64,000 nt of DNA from Oscillospiraceae bacterium (GCA_015068305.1 SVKV01000009.1:1-64000), one strand, 5' to 3'. Numbered from the stretch's first letter, positions 1 to 8,249 are shown. Numbers and translations: made by a program. Notes: a model not told the origin generated them from the sequence alone.

Positions 1-1
1 T

Positions 2-481
2 GACCAGCGTCAATATAAACCATGTATGTTGTTGATCTTAGCACTGGTTTTGTGCTTGATATTTAGGGCATGCGGAGGAACAGATGATAATCCGACACTC
101 ACCATTGATGACTATGCAGTGGAATGGGATGGGAATCAACTGTTACCGCAAGCATCGCCGGGAACAAAGGGAATTGTAATTCCTGGGTTTGATAGTCTGA
201 CTTTCACTGCAAACCAGACAACTCAGGCTGTCAACTTCCATAACCCGGCTGAGAATGAAAACCGCCTCTTTTTGATGATGCTCTACGTGGAAGATGATCT
301 ATTGTGGCAATCCGGTTATGTTCCCGCTGGAAAAGGCTACTACGAGATTGATCTTGAAAAACCATTGGTGGCGGGAGATTATCAAGCATATCTGCGTATT
401 CTGGTTTTCACAGAGGATGCAGTACAGCTGAACGGTGCTAAGATCGAATTTGACCTACATGTACAGGAGGCAAACCAATGA
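2..481 (+). CDS. Membrane-anchored exported protein, 5' end outside window
   Basis: The reading frame is open from the first bases and no Shine-Dalgarno precedes the ATG at 26, so the true start probably lies before the window. The visible N-terminus is a hydrophobic segment rich in Leu, Ile and Val, ending before an acidic, polar domain of about 130 residues that would lie outside the cell. I do not recognise the family. Its stop overlaps the start of the next gene by four bases (ATGA), so the two are translationally coupled. Likely cargo of the Tn7-like element, and a candidate partner of the next exported protein. Confidence 0.6.
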   Translation, partial: DQRQYKPCMLLILALVLCLIFRACGGTDDNPTLTIDDYAVEWDGNQLLPQASPGTKGIVIPGFDSLTFTANQTTQAVNFHNPAENENRLFLMMLYVEDDLLWQSGYVPAGKGYYEIDLEKPLVAGDYQAYLRILVFTEDAVQLNGAKIEFDLHVQEANQ

Positions 482-948
482 GAAAACTTTTTGCAATTAC
501 GCTGTCCGTGGTGCTTCTGCTGTCAATGTCTGTTAATGCCTTTGCCGCTGATTCTCAGATTGCCGGAGAGGGCGCAATAGGCCAGAGTACGGTATATTAT
601 CAGGCTCCCAGCACATTCAGCATTGTGATTCCAGAAACGATCTACATCATGGATGGCTACACTTTCACGGCAACGGAAATCAATATTTCATCCAATCTGA
701 AGGTATTTATGAGAATTACCAATTTGGATGAGAACAATATTCTGACGCTGACAAATACAGAAACGGGCGATACATTGAATATGGAGATAACCGGCCTGGA
801 TGAAAAACAGCGCTGCGCTATATTTGAGCCAGATAACCTGACCTCCACACTTACCATTTCTGGTGTGGTTCGTAACAACGGCGAGAATCCCAGAGCTGGT
901 GAGTATACAGGCATCATGGAGTTTGTGATTGGAACTGGTGCGGCCTAA
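478..948 (+). CDS. Secreted beta-rich protein of unknown function
   Basis: The 156-residue product starts with a textbook Sec signal peptide: MRK, a hydrophobic core, then a predicted cleavage after AFA. The mature part (about 130 residues) is rich in Thr, Ile, Val and Asn and looks like an all-beta surface domain, with a segment resembling secreted WxL- or pilin-like proteins, though no WxL motif is present. It overlaps the preceding gene by four bases and is followed by a hairpin terminator. Function unknown. It probably acts at the cell surface together with the upstream membrane-anchored protein. Confidence 0.65.
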   Translation: MRKLFAITLSVVLLLSMSVNAFAADSQIAGEGAIGQSTVYYQAPSTFSIVIPETIYIMDGYTFTATEINISSNLKVFMRITNLDENNILTLTNTETGDTLNMEITGLDEKQRCAIFEPDNLTSTLTISGVVRNNGENPRAGEYTGIMEFVIGTGAA

Positions 949-970
949 TCCGCCACGATAGGGAACACAA

Positions 971-1002
971 AAAGGGAGCTGCTTTTCACGGCAACTCCCT
1001 TT
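971..1002. terminator. Bidirectional hairpin terminator
   Basis: Eight-base perfect stem (AAAGGGAG at 971-978 pairing with CTCCCTTT at 995-1002) between two convergent genes. Confidence 0.7.
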
Positions 1003-1016
1003 CATGTATCATCCTC

Positions 1017-2393
1017 TTATACTTTTTTGATTTTTACCTTTGCGGAGAATAAGTCCTCCTGTACAGTGACTTGTAGATCAGTATTTGGAATCATTACTAC
1101 AAATTTATAGGTGCTGTCTTCATAGATGTTCCATTTCAATTCATTTTCAAAATATTCTTTTAATTCAGCAAACGAATATCCTGTGGCCTCTAAAGATATT
1201 GCACTTGGAGTAGATTCTGGTTTCGGCACGATCCAAAGATACACATATACTTGATTATCAATGAACCTGGCTTTTCCTAGAGAATACATTTGCTTGACAC
1301 CCGTTTTTGATATCTGAGATTCAAGATCCTCGTATGATCTATTTAGATAATCAAAATAGCTGATAATCGAAGAGTCAAATAGTTCTTGCGGAATTGTTGA
1401 ATAATCTACAGTGTACTTGTCTTCGGCTTTTCTTAACTCAGGAGGATAATTGCTATCTGTATTATTTTTGCTAATACTTTCTAGAAAATGTCCATTTACT
1501 ACAAATCCAGTATCGGCAGTACCGTATACAGTTGAAATATGATTACAGAACCATATGTAATCCTCGTCGGCAAAAGATACTGTGTTATAGGTTTTCTTCC
1601 ATCCAACATCAAAATAACATGTATTTTCCTTTAGATAATCTATATCGTTCAATAGGCCGATGGTGTAAGTTTCATAATCGCTTTGCCTTAATTGCCAATA
1701 CCCATCGTCAGGATTAATGGCTTTATTTAAGAAGGAATATTTGAATGTTATTTTGTCATCTGTTGCATCTGATATATGGATGTAATAAATATGGTCAGAA
1801 TCCTCAAACAGCCATTCACCGACAATATCATATTGAACTGCGCTTATACTATCCTCTTCGCTTTCTTTATGCCATCCTGTTTTAGGGGAAAACACATAAT
1901 TTGTTCTAATTTCGTATGTTCTAATGATGTAATTATCTTTTATGCTACCGGAGAGAACATAGGATTTTTTATTTGAGCCAGGTCTTCCGTTGTCCTGAAC
2001 AACCTCCAAATCTGCATATTCTTTTGATAGATTGTCTTTTACTGAATCAAGACTTGGTTCGTTTAATGCCGAATAATCAGATTTTTCTAGTGTATAGTCC
2101 TCTAAATGCCAACCATCGTTGTACTTTATGTAGGTTGCTGTATAAGCTGCATCATAAGAAAAGTCATCATTTTCACCGGAGATTTCGATCCAAACAAAGT
2201 CAGTTTTTTCGCTGTTATTGGTTTGCCTCTTGGTGATTTCATAATCGGTCAGCTGCAAATCGTATAATGTAAAATACGAATCAGCATTGGAAATATCGTT
2301 TGCTATATCCTTTTCGCTTTTTGAACAGCCTGACAAGCAAAACAGTGCGACAATAGACATCAACGCTATCGATATTCGGGTATATGCTTTCAA
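1017..2393 (-). CDS. Putative lipoprotein, probable transposon cargo
   Basis: From the TTG at 2393 the protein is 458 residues and begins with a lipoprotein signal: a short basic start, a hydrophobic stretch and the lipobox LSGC. AGAAAGG lies 11 bases before this TTG. The frame stays open to an ATG at 2465, but a good promoter (2437-2465) lies inside that longer version, so the shorter start is preferred. The mature protein is polar and rich in Tyr, Asp and Ser with no motif I recognise. It is probably anchored on the outer face of the membrane. Diverges from the XRE regulator gene at 2557. Function unknown. Confidence 0.65.
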   Translation of the reverse strand: MKAYTRISIALMSIVALFCLSGCSKSEKDIANDISNADSYFTLYDLQLTDYEITKRQTNNSEKTDFVWIEISGENDDFSYDAAYTATYIKYNDGWHLEDYTLEKSDYSALNEPSLDSVKDNLSKEYADLEVVQDNGRPGSNKKSYVLSGSIKDNYIIRTYEIRTNYVFSPKTGWHKESEEDSISAVQYDIVGEWLFEDSDHIYYIHISDATDDKITFKYSFLNKAINPDDGYWQLRQSDYETYTIGLLNDIDYLKENTCYFDVGWKKTYNTVSFADEDYIWFCNHISTVYGTADTGFVVNGHFLESISKNNTDSNYPPELRKAEDKYTVDYSTIPQELFDSSIISYFDYLNRSYEDLESQISKTGVKQMYSLGKARFIDNQVYVYLWIVPKPESTPSAISLEATGYSFAELKEYFENELKWNIYEDSTYKFVVMIPNTDLQVTVQEDLFSAKVKIKKV

Positions 2394-2436
2394 TTTTCGC
2401 ACGACCTTTCTACTTATTCTGCGGTAGTCTATGGAT

Positions 2437-2465
2437 ATATTAACACAAATTGGACAACCAATCAA
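2437..2465 (-). promoter_or_regulatory. Sigma-A promoter of the lipoprotein gene
   Basis: On the minus strand, -35 TTGATT (2460-2465), a 17-base spacer and -10 TAATAT (2437-2442). The transcript would begin near 2430, upstream of the TTG start at 2393. Confidence 0.6.
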
Positions 2466-2508
2466 CTGTTTTAGTACTTACAGACAACCTATCTCGATCT
2501 AATGTTTG

Positions 2509-2533
2509 GTAAACTGTCCTAAAGCGTGTAAAC
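2509..2533 (+). promoter_or_regulatory. Direct repeat upstream of the XRE gene
   Basis: GTAAACT occurs at 2509-2515 and again at 2527-2533, 18 bases apart, just before the SD of the XRE gene. It may be the operator for autoregulation (inference from position only). Confidence 0.3.
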
Positions 2534-2556
2534 TAAAATCGTTTGGAGGTATCAGT

Positions 2557-2862
2557 TTGGTTGACTTTGGCAATATTCTAAAAGAACTCCGTTTGCAAGC
2601 TGGTATGACGCAAAAGGACTTAGCAGCTAAGATCGGTGTGACCAAAAGTGTTATCTCCTACTATGAATTATCAGAAAGAAGCCCGTCCCCGGAAGTGCTG
2701 ATAAAGTTGGCAAATATCTTTCGTGTCACAACGGACTATCTTTTGGGTATCGACACCAAACCAGCAGAAGTGCTTGATATCTCCGACTTGAAGGAAGAAG
2801 ATATAGCGCTCCTGCGCCATACAGCGGAAACACTCAGAAATAAGAATAAAACAGGAATTTGA
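2557..2862 (+). CDS. XRE-family HTH transcriptional regulator
   Basis: A small cytoplasmic DNA-binding protein of 101 residues. The helix-turn-helix occupies about residues 5-60 (LKELRLQAGMTQ, then IGVTKSVISYYE), typical of Cro/CI repressors that sense no ligand by themselves. A short acidic tail follows. The start is the TTG at 2557, seven bases after GGAGG (2545-2549). The frame also has an ATG at 2506 without an SD. The gene diverges from the lipoprotein gene and converges on tniQ, so it sits in the cargo side of the element and could control cargo or transposition genes (inference). Confidence 0.8.
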   Translation: MVDFGNILKELRLQAGMTQKDLAAKIGVTKSVISYYELSERSPSPEVLIKLANIFRVTTDYLLGIDTKPAEVLDISDLKEEDIALLRHTAETLRNKNKTGI

Positions 2863-2865
2863 TTG

Positions 2866-2900
2866 GGATGCTCCTACTTTGCGGTAAGAGCATCCTTTTT
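2866..2900. terminator. Terminator between xre and tniQ
   Basis: GGATGCTC (2866-2873) pairs with GAGCATCC (2888-2895), followed by a T run. It lies between the convergent XRE and tniQ genes and can serve xre directly. Confidence 0.7.
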
Positions 2901-4359
2901 ATAATAACTTTCTGATTTGCGCCACTATCTGAGCATCATCGTACATATCCAGATAGTGAATACAGGCGGTGATATAGGCTGACCGCATATTTGTTATCTT
3001 TTTTATAGCTGTCAGGTGAAGGGGCTGTCCGCTATTCATGATTGTCTTTGCCGCCCAGATAAGTTCCCTTGCCCAGTATTGTTCCTGTGATTCTGTATGT
3101 TTTTGAATCTCAGCACGGCACATGGGATAATTCCTCAGACCATTCTTGGGTAGTTGCAAATATCGTTCTATGGTTCCAATACTGATTTTGACAGGCCGGG
3201 AAATACCATCCCCCTGTAGTTTGCATATGGCATTCTTAACCAGTGGTAGGGTGGCGGCATCAATGGAACTCCAATCAGATCTCTTTGCGCCGCCTTTCTT
3301 TGGATTGGCTGAGAAATAATGATATGTACCGTACAAGCCTTCTCCGATGGATTTTACAACATCATAGGACGCATTCAGGCGGTTTGCAATTTGGCGATAG
3401 TTCAGACCTTCAGCATGCAGATCCCGGATTGATTCTTCAAATGCTTCTATCTGCGATTTCTCTGGAAGCTCCATACGAACCAGATCATGAGCGGATACAC
3501 CCAGAAACATAGCCAGCATACAGATTTCGAGTGTGTTGTGGCGGTCATTGGAGAATACCTTGCCCAGCTGCCATTGCTGGTTGAACTCATTATTGGGGAA
3601 TGTTTTATAGAACTCCATGAAATCAGCATGAAGCAATGACATGTTCCGCTGTTCGCCACGTTTGGAAAGATACTTTGTCCCCTCCAGACATGAATGAAGA
3701 TATCTGCCTGTTGAAATATTCGATTGCAGATCAACGTCCGACTGGAAAACCTCTGCAATATATTCAACCAAATGGCATTCCAGATCATTGTCTGAGTATG
3801 TGCTTTCCTTTGGAATCTTCACTACTTCCTCGGCGGTGATAAGCGACGGACTCACATTGCTGCTGGTTACAATATCACTCTCAATCAAATGGCAATGGTG
3901 GCGGGGGCATATGTTTACACCAACCATTTGATGTACCCTGTGCCAGTAGGTTTCTCCATATTTTTGACGGTCTTCTTTTACGCATTCTGGACAATACCGG
4001 AGGTGGCGGCTGATACGATCCTTGCGTTTTGGAATAGATAACAGATTGTGATATTCCGTCCCCATGTTAACCAGAGAATCAAATGCTTGCCGTCTGCGCT
4101 CTGGAGGAATGAATCTACCATAATACGGAAACATGGTATGGTACATTACAATGTCAGTCATAGGCATTGTCCGGGTAATCATCTGTAGAGCTTCCGGAGT
4201 GTAGGCATTCAGAAACTCTATGTCCGGTCTGACTGTCTTACTCTGGAACAGATCTTCGGCGGCAAAGGTATAGGCCAGATATCCGGATTTGGCATAGTAC
4301 CTTGCCAACTGGCTATACAGTAATTCGTCTGGATAGATGGAGGGGAAGTATGAAATCAT
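2899..4359 (-). CDS. tnsD: TnsD/TniQ-family target-selection protein
   Basis: 486 residues, close to full-length TnsD of Tn7 (about 508) and larger than the short TniQ proteins of CRISPR-associated elements. The N-terminus (FPSIYPDELLYSQLARYY) is the TniQ signature, and a zinc finger follows with C123/C126 and C151/H154. The C-terminal half contains a helix-turn-helix-like segment near residue 325 (NYRQIANRLNASYD) that would read the attachment sequence. In Tn7, TnsD binds the 3' end of glmS and recruits TnsC. Here the neighbouring gene at the element end is guaA, so a conserved guaA 3' sequence is the likely site (inference). ATGA overlap with the tnsC stop. Confidence 0.88.
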   Translation of the reverse strand: MISYFPSIYPDELLYSQLARYYAKSGYLAYTFAAEDLFQSKTVRPDIEFLNAYTPEALQMITRTMPMTDIVMYHTMFPYYGRFIPPERRRQAFDSLVNMGTEYHNLLSIPKRKDRISRHLRYCPECVKEDRQKYGETYWHRVHQMVGVNICPRHHCHLIESDIVTSSNVSPSLITAEEVVKIPKESTYSDNDLECHLVEYIAEVFQSDVDLQSNISTGRYLHSCLEGTKYLSKRGEQRNMSLLHADFMEFYKTFPNNEFNQQWQLGKVFSNDRHNTLEICMLAMFLGVSAHDLVRMELPEKSQIEAFEESIRDLHAEGLNYRQIANRLNASYDVVKSIGEGLYGTYHYFSANPKKGGAKRSDWSSIDAATLPLVKNAICKLQGDGISRPVKISIGTIERYLQLPKNGLRNYPMCRAEIQKHTESQEQYWARELIWAAKTIMNSGQPLHLTAIKKITNMRSAYITACIHYLDMYDDAQIVAQIRKLL

Positions 4360-5606
4360 ATGGATACCTCCACAATAGACATGTAATCTTTCAGCATGGG
4401 CAAAAGATCTAGCTGCTGGTTCTTTGCCATAGTGACCAACTGCGAGATTATGTTCTCATTCTCAATAGCTGTATTTGCACTTGCTCTTGTGGCGGGTGCA
4501 TTTTGTTTTGTTATGGTGGTTTGTGGTTTCTTTGTGATGGCCGGTTCGATATAGCCATGCAACAGAGATAGCCGCTGCTGATATGCCATGTTCAGCGTTT
4601 CCAGATTCAAAGACTCTTTGCCGCTGAGTATGGCAATTTCCTGAGCATCATGGACTAACGATACCACAACAGAGATGATCCCGGCGCTATGTTCATATAG
4701 CCATTCCATGATACCCGGTGTCAGTATGGTTTCATTTCTCACAAATTGATATGAGAACAGCACATCGCAAAATTCTTCAAAGTATGCATCATAGCCCATA
4801 CTACCATATTGGATACCAAGAGAACGTCTTGCAAGCTGCATCGCCTGTTCAAAGAATAGTGCGCTTTCGGGAGTACCAACCATACAGACGGATATACCGC
4901 TGTTATTGATTAGCTGAGTCAATGCACCTACCAGACTTTTGCCGTGCTTACTGTTGACTACATTCTGGATCTCATCAACAATCAATAGTCCGATATGATT
5001 CAGTGCAACTTGACTGACACTGCCAATCAGCATATCAGTAGTAGCACGGACACGCATTGCATTTTCATAATATTTGCTGCCTAAGTTTTCGTCCACCTTG
5101 CGCAAGATCTCAAGCAATAATCCCTTTACGGAAGAGTCGAAAGGACATTGCACAACCAGACAGGGAATGATTGTTGTATATGGTTCTTCGACTTCGATAA
5201 CGCTGTTTCCGGTAATCAATGAAATAGCTCTGCTGATAGCTGTACTCTTGCCGATACCGGATGCACCAATAATCGTAAAGCTGTCTGAGCCGCCTATGAT
5301 CCCGGAATAGGTTTGCTGTCTGATTGCACGGTAGTTCTGTGTCTGCTGCTGGATAGCAAGGGAAGTCTGTTTCTTCTGTAATGAGCGAAGTAAAGCCAGA
5401 TAAAGTTTGCTGTATATCTCCACGGACATCTGAGAGGGGAGGTACAGCTTGTATAGGTCTGATAATGCCATAAGCCGGGTGGCGGCATCCAGATCCCTTA
5501 TGGATTCATCGTAATCAGGTAATACCTCCAGGGCAGATAGCAACTCTGTACCAGCCAGCATAGGGGGTATCTTTACAACCAAATTCTGCTCAATCATTCG
5601 CTCCAC
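4356..5606 (-). CDS. tnsC: TnsC-like AAA+ transposition regulator ATPase
   Basis: 416 residues. Walker A is GASGIGKS at 114-121, Walker B is LLIVDEIQ at 207-214, and a sensor-like VGTP lies at 243-246. This is the ATPase that couples the target-binding protein (TnsD/TniQ) to the TnsAB transposase and provides target immunity in Tn7. The start overlaps the tnsB stop by 17 bases (8 bases if the second Met is used), and the stop overlaps tniQ by 4. The four genes therefore form one translationally coupled operon. A Gln/Thr/Ala-rich linker near residue 360 precedes the C-terminal tail, probably the contact region for partners. Confidence 0.9.
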   Translation of the reverse strand: MERMIEQNLVVKIPPMLAGTELLSALEVLPDYDESIRDLDAATRLMALSDLYKLYLPSQMSVEIYSKLYLALLRSLQKKQTSLAIQQQTQNYRAIRQQTYSGIIGGSDSFTIIGASGIGKSTAISRAISLITGNSVIEVEEPYTTIIPCLVVQCPFDSSVKGLLLEILRKVDENLGSKYYENAMRVRATTDMLIGSVSQVALNHIGLLIVDEIQNVVNSKHGKSLVGALTQLINNSGISVCMVGTPESALFFEQAMQLARRSLGIQYGSMGYDAYFEEFCDVLFSYQFVRNETILTPGIMEWLYEHSAGIISVVVSLVHDAQEIAILSGKESLNLETLNMAYQQRLSLLHGYIEPAITKKPQTTITKQNAPATRASANTAIENENIISQLVTMAKNQQLDLLPMLKDYMSIVEVSI

Positions 5607-7419
5607 CTACCTTTGCATAATCAACATGGGATCTTCTCTGCTCCCGTTTTCTATTCTCCCGTACAGACTTGATTTGTGTCTTTCCAGTAGAACCAGTGGC
5701 ACTAGCAATCGTGCAGATATGGTCTGCTAGATCGATTTTGGCTTGCAGATTATCTTGTACAGAATCCTTAATAATTGCTTTCTGTGCCGTCTGCATGGCT
5801 TGTACCGTCGTTAATCTCTTTCCGGCGAATCTGTTTTCGATCAAATCAAAACGGGTATAAGAACCGTTCTCAATGAGCCAGACACAAGATACATCGTCTG
5901 GATTATAGGCAACTGTAACAGTGCCGCCGCTGAGATATGCTTCAGTATATCCATCATGGGCATACCGCATTTGGTTTACCTTCAGACCGTGGCGGGTGAA
6001 AGTTCCTGTGGTTCTGGGTAACAGTGTCAACATTAGTCGTTCACGATCAACTGAAATCAGATTTGCCCCAGGCTGAGTCATGTTCCAGTTCCAGATAGCG
6101 CTTGCATTAGGCTGGACATTGGCAGATAACATATCCTCCGTATATGGAAAGTTCTCAATAATTCTCTGACTGTTGTAGTACACGATACAGCGCAAGAGAA
6201 TGGTTTCAAATGATTCCAGTGTCAGACATGCATCTTTTCTGTAGTCATGTGCGCCCCGTTCCTGATAATCAGGCTCAATAACTCCTTTTCCTTTGAGATG
6301 TGGCTTATACAGGTCTTGAACCAGATCGAAAAATTTCTCGACGGAACCTTTTAGCTCTGGCCTATACGGGGGTAAGTTGACAACTTTTACTCCCAACTCT
6401 GCTATCTGTTCAAAGTTGGCGGATTTGTATTCGCTTCCTTTGTCCGTAATCAGGGTGGCGGGAAGCTGCTTGCAGTTCCAATCTTCTGCGTTGATGGATA
6501 TTCCAAACCGCTTGCACAACTCCACCTTATCTGTTATGACAGACAACATAAGCCCACGTAAACTGTAAACACCGCCCTCCCATGACAGAGAATAACCACA
6601 ACATAAGCCGCTGTATGCGTCCACACAAGCTGTCAGAAGCGGTCTGCCAATCAGATTTCCTACATCGTCCACTAGGTAGATATCGCAGATAGTGGAATCC
6701 AACATACCGACTCCGATAGCCGGTGCAAATTCTTGAACTCCATCTCCGGTAAGAGGTCTGTTATTCCTCTGGTAGTTCTTCAGGCCGTTTCTGGATATGT
6801 AATAAGTCTGCATATTTCTATGCTTCCGGTAGAAATAGCGGAATTGGTTGAATGTGGGGAACTCCGGGAGAAGGCTTCCAGTGCTGTCGCTGTACTTATA
6901 CTTGAGCATCAGTGTGTAAGCCGTGGTAAGACTGTTCTGATTCTTTGTGTAGAAGAACTTATTGAGCGCCCACCGCATATTCTTTTCATCTTTGGTAAGT
7001 GGTTTATCTTCCTTATTACGTTTGGGAGCCAGGGCAGAAATATTCTGATAGGCCAGATACAGACACAAGTAGTTCCGTACAGTCTGTTTGCAGATCTCAT
7101 GTTCATCTGCTATCCGGGAGATAACCAGACTCCGCATCTTATCATCAGAGATAAAGGGGAGTACCCCGGCAATGATGGTATAGCGGTCATGTACGATCTT
7201 TCTTGTGGCGGCATCCAGAGATTCAATGTCGAACAGTTCCACGTCCGTCTGTTCTGTTAGTTCCTGTTCCGTGCAAGGTGCGAAACTTTCGATGTTTGCA
7301 ATGTTGCACCAGTGCGGCATATTCCGCTTGAGGCAGTCAATAACAAGTGCGTTGCTATCATTAATAGCCAGAATACGGAAGATAGTACCGTTGTACTGAA
7401 TCAGATCATTCTTCCGCAT
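5590..7419 (-). CDS. tnsB: TnsB-like DDE transposase
   Basis: 609 residues from the ATG at 7419. An upstream ATG at 7476 would overlap tnsA by 71 bases; GGGGG sits upstream of the 7419 ATG and the resulting overlap with tnsA is only 14 bases, so 7419 is preferred. An N-terminal helix-turn-helix region precedes the retroviral-integrase-fold core. The catalytic triad is D241 (GMLDST), D326 (LITDKGSEYKS) and E361 (LKGSVEKFF), with 34 residues between the last two. A beta-barrel-like region and a basic C-terminal tail (RENRKREQRR) follow, the latter likely binding TnsC. TnsB binds repeats at the element ends and joins the 3' ends to target DNA. Confidence 0.93.
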   Translation of the reverse strand: MRKNDLIQYNGTIFRILAINDSNALVIDCLKRNMPHWCNIANIESFAPCTEQELTEQTDVELFDIESLDAATRKIVHDRYTIIAGVLPFISDDKMRSLVISRIADEHEICKQTVRNYLCLYLAYQNISALAPKRNKEDKPLTKDEKNMRWALNKFFYTKNQNSLTTAYTLMLKYKYSDSTGSLLPEFPTFNQFRYFYRKHRNMQTYYISRNGLKNYQRNNRPLTGDGVQEFAPAIGVGMLDSTICDIYLVDDVGNLIGRPLLTACVDAYSGLCCGYSLSWEGGVYSLRGLMLSVITDKVELCKRFGISINAEDWNCKQLPATLITDKGSEYKSANFEQIAELGVKVVNLPPYRPELKGSVEKFFDLVQDLYKPHLKGKGVIEPDYQERGAHDYRKDACLTLESFETILLRCIVYYNSQRIIENFPYTEDMLSANVQPNASAIWNWNMTQPGANLISVDRERLMLTLLPRTTGTFTRHGLKVNQMRYAHDGYTEAYLSGGTVTVAYNPDDVSCVWLIENGSYTRFDLIENRFAGKRLTTVQAMQTAQKAIIKDSVQDNLQAKIDLADHICTIASATGSTGKTQIKSVRENRKREQRRSHVDYAKVGGAND

Positions 7420-7753
7420 CGATAACCAACCCCCAATCTGATACTCCACGTCTGAACCAGTAGTTTCTTGATGCATCCAGCAGCTTAACCGTCATTGGCT
7501 TTGCAAGATGACTTCGGAACACACATTCCCGGATCATCAGATCTCCGTTGGATTTGGTGCAGACGAAATCTGTGGTGTAGTCTCCGATATCCAGATCATC
7601 CATCAGAACATTGCACCGAAACTCTGATATGCTATCGTCGATTTGTAACATATCAGCATAGGCGGACTGGATAGCATCGTAGGTTTTGCAAATCCCTTGA
7701 CACTTTGGAAGGGATCTCTTTTCACATCTGCCCTTATAGCTTTTCTTGCGCAT
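7406..7753 (-). CDS. tnsA: Short TnsA-like endonuclease, possibly degenerate
   Basis: 115 residues. The ATG at 7753 follows AGGAGG by five bases, which decides the start. Position, size and the pattern from residue 25 to 80 match the catalytic domain of TnsA, the subunit that cuts the 5' ends of Tn7. D62 (TTDF) matches the conserved Asp. The usual Glu of the first helix aligns with Q29, and the Lys of the E/Q-x-K motif aligns with V78 (IRECVF), so two expected active-site residues seem absent. E. coli TnsA is about 273 residues; the C-terminal domain is missing here. If inactive, 5'-strand cutting would fail and transposition could be replicative. An untested alternative is that the family uses other residues. 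Confidence 0.7.
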   Translation of the reverse strand: MRKKSYKGRCEKRSLPKCQGICKTYDAIQSAYADMLQIDDSISEFRCNVLMDDLDIGDYTTDFVCTKSNGDLMIRECVFRSHLAKPMTVKLLDASRNYWFRRGVSDWGLVIDAEE

Positions 7754-7821
7754 AGTAACCTCCTGAATTGTAGTGAAAGTGTTATCTGTCCCCGTTCTGT
7801 CCCTTTTAGTCACTTCCAATC

Positions 7822-7849
7822 TATATAGATTTCAAGTAATCTCTATCAA
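7822..7849 (-). promoter_or_regulatory. Promoter of the tnsABCD operon
   Basis: Minus strand: -35 TTGATA (7844-7849), 16-base spacer, -10 TATATA (7822-7827). The repeat array begins 11 bases upstream of the -35, so TnsB bound to the end could repress its own operon as in Tn7 (inference). Confidence 0.5.
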
Positions 7850-7858
7850 TAACTCTCG

Positions 7859-8021
7859 TTCCCAAATCTTCCCCAAAAACTTCCCAAAAATCTCCCAAAA
7901 ATGAAATGCCTCCTTTCGCCTCATTTGGAAAGTGCTTAGAATGTTCTGTATTCTGCTTGAATCAGGGGTAATTCCGAACATGCATTTTCCTAAAAACTCC
8001 CCAAAAACAAGGATTTGGGAA
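7859..8021. repeat. Phased 11-bp repeats at the transposon end, likely TnsB sites
   Basis: CCCAAA-A/T units start at 7861, 7872, 7883 and 7894, exactly 11 bases apart. A second pair starts at 7989 (CCTAAAAAC) and 8000 (CCCAAAAAC), again 11 apart. The array is bounded by a perfect 10-base inverted repeat: TTCCCAAATC at 7859-7868 and GATTTGGGAA at 8012-8021. TnsB of Tn7 binds several repeated sites at each end. The 11-bp period places all units of a cluster on the same DNA face. Confidence 0.65.
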
Positions 8022-8030
8022 TACTCTATG

Positions 8031-8087
8031 TCATGGGGCAAACCATTTTTCGCTCAGTTCCTTGGCTGAACAGGAAAAATCCCATGA
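8031..8087. other. Long imperfect hairpin near the element end
   Basis: Three nested complementary blocks: TCATGGG (8031-8037) with CCCATGA (8081-8087), ATTTTT (8045-8050) with AAAAAT (8075-8080), and TCAG (8054-8057) with CTGA (8066-8069), around the loop TTCCTTGG. It lies between the repeat array and the guaA terminator. Its role is unknown: it could be part of the element end or a structured RNA. Confidence 0.4.
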
Positions 8088-8151
8088 TGATAAAACCAAA
8101 ATTTTATTGATAGATTTCACGTATTTTACAAGGTTTTCTGCTTCTATGCGC

Positions 8152-8191
8152 AAAAAAATAGACCTCAAAGGGCGAACCCTTCAAGGTCTAT
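8152..8191 (-). terminator. guaA intrinsic terminator
   Basis: ATAGACCT (8158-8165) pairs with AGGTCTAT (8184-8191), with an inner AAGGG/CCCTT stem and a CGAA loop. On the minus strand it is followed by seven U. Because it is intact, the transposon end must lie to its left. Confidence 0.85.
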
Positions 8192-8249
8192 CTAGAAAAA
8201 TTTAGCTAATCGTTTTCAGCGAAAACAGATTTTGCCGCAACAATTTTCT

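Larger units (their letters stand above)
1..8130. mobile_element. Tn7-like transposon, right part, inserted downstream of guaA
   Basis: Genes tnsA, tnsB, tnsC and tnsD/tniQ lie in that order on the minus strand with overlapping ends. The end next to tnsA carries clustered 11-bp repeats and faces the 3' end and terminator of guaA. In Tn7 the tnsA-proximal right end likewise sits beside the 3' end of glmS, so the arrangement is the expected one with guaA as target gene (inference). The region is more AT-rich than the rest of the window. The exact right terminus is not fixed. Tn7-family elements end in ACA on this strand, and ACA occurs at 8070-8072 and 8128-8130, both left of the intact guaA terminator. 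The left end was not found and is presumed to lie before base 1, which makes the genes at 1-2862 cargo. Confidence 0.62.

Noticed and set aside
2393-2560. Possible left end of the transposon between cargo and xre
   Set aside because: No CCCAAA-type repeats or matching TGT terminus were found there; only a promoter and a direct repeat.
7861-8008. Possible CRISPR array
   Set aside because: The units are only 8-11 bases with no spacers between them and no cas genes nearby; they fit transposase sites better.
7832-8041. 69-codon open frame on the minus strand across the repeat array
   Set aside because: Its sequence is a translation of the 11-bp repeats (FGKFLGK-type) and it has no good SD.
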